6,653 nucleotides of DNA from Patescibacteria group bacterium. GTDB lineage: Bacteria > Patescibacteriota > SOKK01. This document shows, one piece after another, positions 4,943-6,653 of the stretch (the stretch's first letter is position 1; every line of letters begins with the position of its first letter). Position numbers and translations under genes: made by a program. The notes under the pieces were generated by a model that had not been told where the DNA came from, searched no databases, and saw only the letters and a list, made by a program, of their open reading frames with translations. The stretch covers positions 1-6,653 of the forward strand of contig SOKK01000037.1 in the NCBI GenBank assembly GCA_004374725.1, given 5' to 3'.

Positions 4943-4963
4943 AGAAGTTAGAAGTTAGAAATA
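4943..4963. repeat. Short heptamer tandem repeat, AGAAGTT
   Basis: AGAAGTT occurs twice in direct tandem (4943-4956), followed by a partial third unit (AGAAATA, 4957-4963), filling most of the gap between tRNA-Val and lepB. It has the same 7-nt period as the two larger repeat hairpins but no complementary arm. Its 3' end is 7 nt from the lepB ATG, in the place where a Shine-Dalgarno would be expected. Confidence 0.55.
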
Positions 4964-4970
4964 GAGTTAA

Positions 4971-5642
4971 ATGAAAAAAACTGACGACAAGAAAAAACCA
5001 AAGAAGTTTTTCTACGCTGAAGACAAAAAAACCGAAGGGGAAGAAAGCGGCAATTTTACTGATTTCTTAAAGTCAGTTGGAAATTTTGTGATGGAAGTTG
5101 CCGAGACCGTGATTAGTGTCTTGGTGATTGTCTTTCTGATCCGCTACTTCTTAATCCAGCCGTTCTACGTGATGGGGCAAAGCATGGAACCAAACTTCCA
5201 AGACGGAGAATATTTAATTGTCGATGAAATTAGTTACCGCTTCACAGAACCGGAGCGCGGCGATGTAATCGTTTTTAATTACCCTAAAGATCCTTCTAAA
5301 AACTATATTAAAAGAATCATTGGTCTTCCTGGTGAAAAAATAGAAGTCTCTGACGGCCGGCTAATTGTCTATAATAAAGAAAATACCAAAGGCGTTCAAA
5401 TCAAAGAATCATACATTCCTAAAGAATGGGATACCCTCGGTGAAGTTATCGAGGATTTAGATGACGATGATTATTTTGTAATCGGCGACAATCGCCAGCC
5501 CAATGCTTCCTCCGACTCTCGGGAATGGGGAGAACTTGCCCGCTGTAACATCATTGGAAAGGTCTGGCTTAGAGCTTGGCCCGTGAGTGAAGCTGGAGTT
5601 ATTAAGCACTATAACGACGATTATAATTTGGTCAGTAGATAG
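4971..5642 (+). CDS. lepB: Signal peptidase I
   Basis: This serine/lysine-dyad protease (peptidase family S26) removes signal peptides from proteins exported by Sec or Tat. The product has 223 residues, with a charged Lys-rich cytoplasmic head (1-30), one membrane anchor (about 43-61) and an outer catalytic domain. Family boxes in order are MGQSMEPNF with nucleophile Ser71 (68-76), ERGDVIVFNYP (95-105), YIKRIIGLPGE with general-base Lys114 (112-122) and GDNRQPNASSDSREWG (172-187). All key residues are present, so it should be active. No Shine-Dalgarno precedes the ATG; the heptamer repeat occupies that place. It sits between tRNA-Val and a CAT-anticodon tRNA and ends TAG, whose last two bases start the AGTTCNN repeat hairpin. 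A plausible substrate is the CAP protein encoded downstream. Confidence 0.96.
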   Translation: MKKTDDKKKPKKFFYAEDKKTEGEESGNFTDFLKSVGNFVMEVAETVISVLVIVFLIRYFLIQPFYVMGQSMEPNFQDGEYLIVDEISYRFTEPERGDVIVFNYPKDPSKNYIKRIIGLPGEKIEVSDGRLIVYNKENTKGVQIKESYIPKEWDTLGEVIEDLDDDDYFVIGDNRQPNASSDSREWGELARCNIIGKVWLRAWPVSEAGVIKHYNDDYNLVSR

Positions 5643-5717
5643 TTCAGAGTTCAAAGTTCACAGTTCAAAGTTTTTAGACCTAGTAACCCTGAACTATAAA
5701 CTTATAACTTTGAACTA
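5641..5717. repeat. Heptanucleotide repeat hairpin, AGTTCNN family
   Basis: Left arm 5641-5675 is five exact-period 7-nt units (AGTTCAG, AGTTCAA and relatives; the last is degenerate, AGTTTTT). Right arm 5690-5717 is four complementary units (TGAACTA twice, TAAACTT, ATAACTT). The loop is 14 nt (5676-5689). The element starts inside the lepB stop codon and ends 6 nt before the next tRNA, so it fills the whole intergenic gap. The trailing ATTTT might give weak termination. Confidence 0.85.
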
Positions 5718-5723
5718 TTTTGG

Positions 5724-5798
5724 GGGCTCGTAGCTCAGTGGCAGAGCAGTCCCCTCATAAGGGATTGGTCGTAGGTTCGAACCCTACCGAGCCCACCA
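5724..5798 (+). tRNA. tRNA with anticodon CAT (elongator Met or lysidine-modified Ile2), CCA encoded
   Basis: Cloverleaf: acceptor GGGCTCG/CGAGCCC, D stem GCTC/GAGC with a short 7-nt D loop, anticodon stem GTCCC/GGGAT (one G-T) with loop CTCATAA (anticodon CAT at 5756-5758), variable loop TGGTC, T stem GTAGG/CCTAC with TTCGAAC, A5795 and encoded CCA (5796-5798). It is not initiator tRNA: 1-72 is a G-C pair and the anticodon stem lacks the three G-C pairs (GGG 5' side) of initiators. The CTCATAA loop and GTAGG/CCTAC T stem resemble Bacillus tRNA-Ile2, so Ile2 is a real possibility. Confidence 0.93.
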
Positions 5799-5816
5799 GA
5801 ACAAGTAATAAGTGGG

Positions 5817-5842
5817 AAACTTCTTTTTGAAGAGGTTTTTTT
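5817..5842 (+). terminator. Intrinsic terminator after the CAT-anticodon tRNA
   Basis: AACTTCTT (5818-5825), loop TTTG, AAGAGGTT (5830-5837; one T-G wobble), then further T residues to 5842. It starts about 20 nt after the tRNA CCA and closes the tRNA-lepB-tRNA unit before the CAP promoter. Confidence 0.85.
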
Positions 5843-5860
5843 GTTTATCCTTAAATTTCA

Positions 5861-5889
5861 TTGACAGAAAGCCATTTTTTTGCTATAAT
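5861..5889 (+). promoter_or_regulatory. Perfect-consensus sigma-70 promoter of the CAP-domain gene
   Basis: TTGACA (5861-5866), 17-nt spacer, TATAAT (5884-5889) matches the consensus in both hexamers and in spacing. Transcription should start near 5895-5899. This is the strongest promoter in the window and implies high expression unless a repressor uses the adjoining dyad. Confidence 0.9.
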
Positions 5890-5897
5890 AAGGTAAT

Positions 5898-5918
5898 CAT
5901 GTACTACAAGGGTACATG
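5898..5918. promoter_or_regulatory. Inverted repeat at the transcription start of the CAP gene
   Basis: CATGTAC (5898-5904), 7-nt spacer, GTACATG (5912-5918). It lies 9 bp after the -10, on or directly after the predicted start. As DNA it is placed like a repressor operator; as RNA it would be a hairpin at the extreme 5' end, which usually stabilises mRNA. Confidence 0.5.
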
Positions 5919-5935
5919 GCATACCTCAAATAAAA

Positions 5936-6653
5936 ATGAAAAATAAAACCTGTCCCGAACTTGTTTCGGGAACTAGTAAAACTAAGTTCCGTTGTGATTT
6001 TAGGGTGCCTTTGAGATATAGAACTACTCCCCAAAAGAGAGCTTTTTACTTGCTCAGAAAAATCACCCTCGTTGGCATCACGCTGATTGCAATCCTGAGC
6101 TTTTTTGTACCATTCAGCCCAAGCACCACCTCCGCTCAAGAAAGTGACTATTCAATTTCCTCCCAAATCAATGCTAATACCCTAATTTCACTTACCAACC
6201 AAACCCGCTCTCAAAATGGGCTCGCTACTCTTAAAACCAACTCCCTTTTAACCCAAGCCGCAAGTGCCAAGATTAATGACATGTTCTCAAAGGGCTACTT
6301 TGCCCACATCAGTCCCCAAGGCGTTACCGGCTGGTACTTCATTCGCACCGAAGGTTATCGTTACTACAAGGCCGGAGAAAACCTCGCCAAGGATTTCTGG
6401 ACCAGCCAAGGGGTCTTTAATGCCTGGATGGCTAGTTCCACTCACCGCACTAACATTCTTGAGCCGAACTTCCGTGAAATTGGAATTGCCGCCAAAGACG
6501 GAAAGTTAAACGGTCAAAATACTACTCTCACGGTCCAATTCTTCGGTACTCAAGCAAGTACTCCCCCTTCAACAGGAGGGACAGTCGCCGCTTCTGAAGA
6601 TACCTATTTTTCAGTTCCGAAACCGAAAATCACCTCTCCCAAACAAAACGCTA
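5936..6653 (+). CDS. Secreted CAP (SCP/PR-1, YkwD-like) domain protein, 3' end cut by window edge
   Basis: 239 codons are visible with no stop. A hydrophobic signal segment (about 43-60) ends in a likely signal peptidase I site after TTSA (67/68). The CAP domain follows (about 80-205), with the family's landmarks: YFAHISPQG (His124), AGENLA (Glu148), WMASSTHRTNIL (His170) and REIGIAA. Beyond 207 it turns into a Pro/Thr/Ser-rich linker toward a lost C-terminal part. CAP proteins are extracellular; their bacterial role is poorly defined. ATG 5936 is the only in-frame ATG after an upstream stop (5894-5896), but it lacks a ribosome site and gives an unusually long 40-residue head. GTG 6005 or a later TTG would give a normal signal peptide. 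Residues about 5-13 derive from a small palindrome. Confidence 0.88.
   Translation, partial: MKNKTCPELVSGTSKTKFRCDFRVPLRYRTTPQKRAFYLLRKITLVGITLIAILSFFVPFSPSTTSAQESDYSISSQINANTLISLTNQTRSQNGLATLKTNSLLTQAASAKINDMFSKGYFAHISPQGVTGWYFIRTEGYRYYKAGENLAKDFWTSQGVFNAWMASSTHRTNILEPNFREIGIAAKDGKLNGQNTTLTVQFFGTQASTPPSTGGTVAASEDTYFSVPKPKITSPKQNA
5953..5971. repeat. Small palindrome TCCCGAA / TTCGGGA at the start of the CAP gene
   Basis: TCCCGAA (5953-5959), 5-nt loop, TTCGGGA (5965-5971). It encodes the CPELVSG segment if translation starts at 5936. The same 7-mer pair forms the terminator stem at 2228-2277, so it may be a dispersed palindromic repeat of this genome. Confidence 0.5.

Noticed and set aside
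240..5642. UGA recoding (Gracilibacteria/SR1-type), suggested because none of the six complete genes ends in TGA
   Set aside because: No in-frame TGA occurs inside any complete gene, and glycines at conserved motif positions use ordinary codons; six genes are too few to read meaning into stop choice.
4677..5717. CRISPR-like array
   Set aside because: The repeats are 7-nt contiguous units with no spacers, arranged in complementary arms, and no cas gene is present.
5899..5946. 15-codon open frame starting at the likely transcription start (MYYKGTWHTSNKNEK)
   Set aside because: No ribosome site, overlaps the dyad and the next ATG, and too short to support; its ATG is explained by the inverted repeat. 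A leaderless peptide cannot be excluded.

Overview
The window looks like a stretch of a small bacterial chromosome, most likely from an uncultivated lineage of the Candidate Phyla Radiation (Patescibacteria). This is an inference. It rests on compact, unrelated housekeeping genes, an isolated purine gene (purC) with no pathway neighbours, short intergenic gaps packed with promoters and terminators, and a cell-surface set (LCP protein, signal peptidase I, CAP-domain protein). No phylogeny could be run. Nothing here indicates a plasmid, phage or CRISPR system.

Left part (1-2240, all genes on the minus strand). Four single-gene transcription units follow one another: the start of a gene running off the left edge (1-80), an unrecognised 122-residue protein (240-608), purC (766-1650) and an HU-type DNA-binding protein (1857-2129). 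Each has its own sigma-70-like promoter and a Shine-Dalgarno sequence. The 122-residue gene and purC end in clear hairpin/T-run terminators, HU in a weaker one. Three of the promoters share nearly the same -10 block.

Middle part (2220-4668, minus strand). An LCP-family envelope protein (3219-4622) is followed by an unrecognised multi-spanning membrane protein (2318-2995). The membrane gene appears to begin further upstream at 3109, behind a perfect AGGAGG, but has an in-frame TAG at codon 23. The gap between the two genes is an imperfect inverted repeat that pairs this AGGAGG with bases directly after the LCP stop codon, suggesting translational coupling. The membrane gene's terminator overlaps the HU promoter and holds a perfect DnaA-box 9-mer.

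Right part (4669-6653, plus strand). This holds tRNA-Val(CAC), signal peptidase I (lepB), a CAT-anticodon tRNA (elongator Met or Ile2) with a strong terminator, then a perfect TTGACA-17-TATAAT promoter driving a secreted CAP/SCP-domain protein that runs off the right edge. The gaps around the tRNAs contain heptanucleotide repeats. Two of these are laid out as 4-5 heptamers, a 13-14 nt loop, then 4-5 complementary heptamers. The two hairpins have unrelated unit sequences (CAGGTNN and AGTTCNN) but the same architecture. This is the most unusual structure in the window.

Functionally, the LCP protein (attachment of polymers to the wall or envelope), the signal peptidase (processing of exported proteins) and the CAP protein (itself carrying a cleavable signal peptide) all act at the cell envelope. 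The left-hand genes are unrelated housekeeping functions.
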